A DNA stretch of 64,000 bases from Penelope pileata (Eukaryota > Chordata > Aves > Galliformes > Cracidae), in NCBI GenBank assembly GCA_013396635.1, contig WBMW01000802.1:1128643-1192642 (forward strand), in the 5' to 3' direction. The notes beneath the pieces were generated by a model. It had not been told where the DNA came from. It saw nothing but the letters and a program-made list of their open reading frames with translations, and did no database searches. The position numbers and the translations under genes were made by a program. Of the stretch, positions 62,252 through 64,000 are shown in pieces. Every line of letters begins with the position of its first letter. Positions within the stretch are counted from its first letter, which is position 1.

Positions 62252-64000
62252 CTGAGTGCTTAGCTGTGTGGCTTCAGTTATGCTATCTGCAATCTTCAGT
62301 TTGCAAAATCCCCAAACACTCTTGCTTGTGCCAAGTGAAAGTTCAAAATACTATTCTTCAATGTATGCACTCCAAGATGACTTTTAGGCTCTTCCTTTAA
62401 AAACTGTATCAGAATTTCCTAAAATGATGTAAAAATTAAGATATATCCATGTAATCATTGTATTGTGCCAATTTTTAAAGCAAAAAACCCTTACACTTTC
62501 ACTTCTAATCTAGTGATTTATTGGTACAATACTAAGCACACAATCTTTTCCCCTCCCATATTCTTAATTTTCTGAGATGAAATCAGATCAAATCTAGTTT
62601 TCACAATGTTTTGTCTGATTCCTGCGATTAAACCACTCCTGTAAACTTGACAGGCCCAGGCAAGGACTCCTGTAGACTTTCATCTTACGCTAGGACTCCT
62701 GAGCTGGGCTTTGTTAAGGTCTAGTGTATTCTGTCTTCAGAGGGGTAAACAGAAGGTCATTTGTGGCTAAACTACATAGAGAATATCCTTTTGTTGCTCA
62801 GTTATTTACTCTGAAAACAGCTACAGCTTTCACCCTAATCTCACTGATTGTATAATTTAGGTTAATACACTCAAGACTAGGCAGATCATAGAGTTATTGT
62901 GTCTGGAAACTCAAGTGTCAAACAAGCGCTCTCATGTTTCTCTCTCAATTTTCTATATGGACAAGAAGAAATTAATCTTCTATTTTCCTCATGGAGCCAG
63001 GTTTCCACTTCAGACAGTGTCACTACCTGGTTTTATAGAAGAATTGTACTCTGCAGATCCCTCTTACTTTTCAGATTATTTTTCCCTATTTGCCTATTCC
63101 AAAATGTATTGTGATGTTGAGTGCTGCTCCAACTTTGCAGGAGTTGTCCTCACTGCAAACTTGGTTCAGTACAGTTTTATTCATATTTATCTATGGAAAA
63201 GAGCTGTGTCATTGTGACACTTCCGAATGAAGCCAGAAATAATATTTTCTGTGAAACAAATGAAGAGGGCGAAACTGCAATATCAGATGGAACAAGGTAA
63301 AACTTAAGTGAAATAGAACATAGCAATTTGTTACTGTGTTAGAATTACATTATGAAGGAAAATAAATAAATAAAATAAACTGCATATAAACAGTATTTGC
63401 ATGAGTATGACTGGGGAATTTGATGAACGAGTGGAAATTGGAAGAAGAGACCTGAACAACATGTACACAAATAGGAAAATAATGAATGATGGAACAAAGT
63501 ATTCTACGAATTTTACTATTTTAAAAATAGTAAATTTCTGGTATTCTGTTTTGTTTATATCTGCTTTAATGTCAACTGGACTGTGAGAATAATTGATTCC
63601 TCAGTTCAACATCCAAAAGCAAATATTATTTAAAAATCAGTCCAGACATAAATGCCTTTAAAATCTGTTGATTTGGTTTTCACCACAGTAAGCAAAGTCA
63701 TGCATTTCAATACGGAAGTGTCTTGCTTAGAAAGTAGAAGCAAATAAAATGGGGTCACATCAAAGAAAAAGAGATGTTCTGCTTCTATCTCAGTGCAGAA
63801 CCATGACAGCATACACTCAAAAAAGAAAGAACGTTTTATTCCATTCCCTCCTTTGCCTGAGGTGCCCTTCCTCCCATGAGAAAACACAGACATGCTTTCT
63901 CCAAGCTAAATGCTCTGGGATTGAGGCAGATCCTGCTGCTGGAACTGTTCCATTTTGGAAAGGATAATTAAATACTTATTCAGCCAGAGGGACCATGTAC
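62252..64000. other. AT-rich unique sequence, no gene seen
   Basis: No supported gene. An AAAT-rich patch lies at 63359-63380. A short open frame at 63223-63297 ending at CAAG|GTAAAA (plus) was noticed but has no acceptor of quality. Confidence 0.55.

Noticed and set aside
63223..63297. Short plus-strand frame (MKPEIIFSVKQMKRAK) ending at CAAG|GTAAAA
   Set aside because: It lacks a pyrimidine-tract acceptor and is only 26 codons; most likely chance.
1..64000. tRNA, rRNA, snRNA, CRISPR arrays or bacterial-type operons
   Set aside because: No tRNA B-box/T-loop consensus, no U6 or 5S-like start, no regularly spaced direct repeats with unique spacers and no ribosome-binding-site/ORF organisation was found on reading both strands.

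Overview
This looks like about 64 kb of gene-poor nuclear DNA from a bird. The strongest evidence is five CR1 (chicken repeat 1) LINE 3' ends. Several carry the CR1 terminal octamer repeat (ATTCTGTG-like) instead of a poly(A) tail, and the one at 37.4-37.65 kb closely resembles the young CR1 copies of chicken-like birds (Galloanserae; order-level placement is inference). There is also a diverged avian endogenous-retrovirus LTR at 57.9-58.4 kb. The sequence is AT-rich and CpG-poor with many homopolymer runs. I see no operon-like, phage-like or bacterial gene organisation.

Layout: 0-5.2 kb holds AT-rich unique sequence plus two possible exons, a splice-flanked 105-bp segment at 162-266 (+) and a CpG-bearing 68-codon frame ending in a stop at 5122-4914 (-). 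5.2-27 kb is mostly unannotatable unique DNA with simple repeats, one well-bounded 69-nt mini-exon candidate at 11324-11392 (+), a tandem duplication at 21.4 kb, and a dispersed repeat pair at 22.8 and 23.7 kb. 27-38.9 kb is the repeat-rich part: four CR1 fragments (two on each strand), then an LTR-like GC/purine-rich block at 38.3-38.85 kb that contains a 22-bp perfect palindrome. 38.9-57.9 kb is again mostly unique AT-rich sequence, with two exon-like segments on the minus strand and one CR1 tail at 48.0 kb. 57.9-64 kb has the solo LTR, a CA microsatellite and a short minus-strand open frame ending near a good splice donor at 62.1 kb.

I do not recognise a protein-coding gene anywhere in the window. 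The longest open frames are explained by repeats (the CR1 antisense frame at 37.3-37.8 kb) or are close to what chance gives in AT-rich DNA. The candidate exons are listed because their splice signals and open frames are visible, but their number is not far from what chance would produce. The simplest reading is an intergenic desert or the inside of one or more very long introns, possibly with lncRNA exons. I found no convincing new biological system. The items most worth checking are the 11.3 kb mini-exon, the 4.9-5.1 kb frame, the LTR-like block at 38.3 kb and the 22.8/23.7 kb repeat pair.
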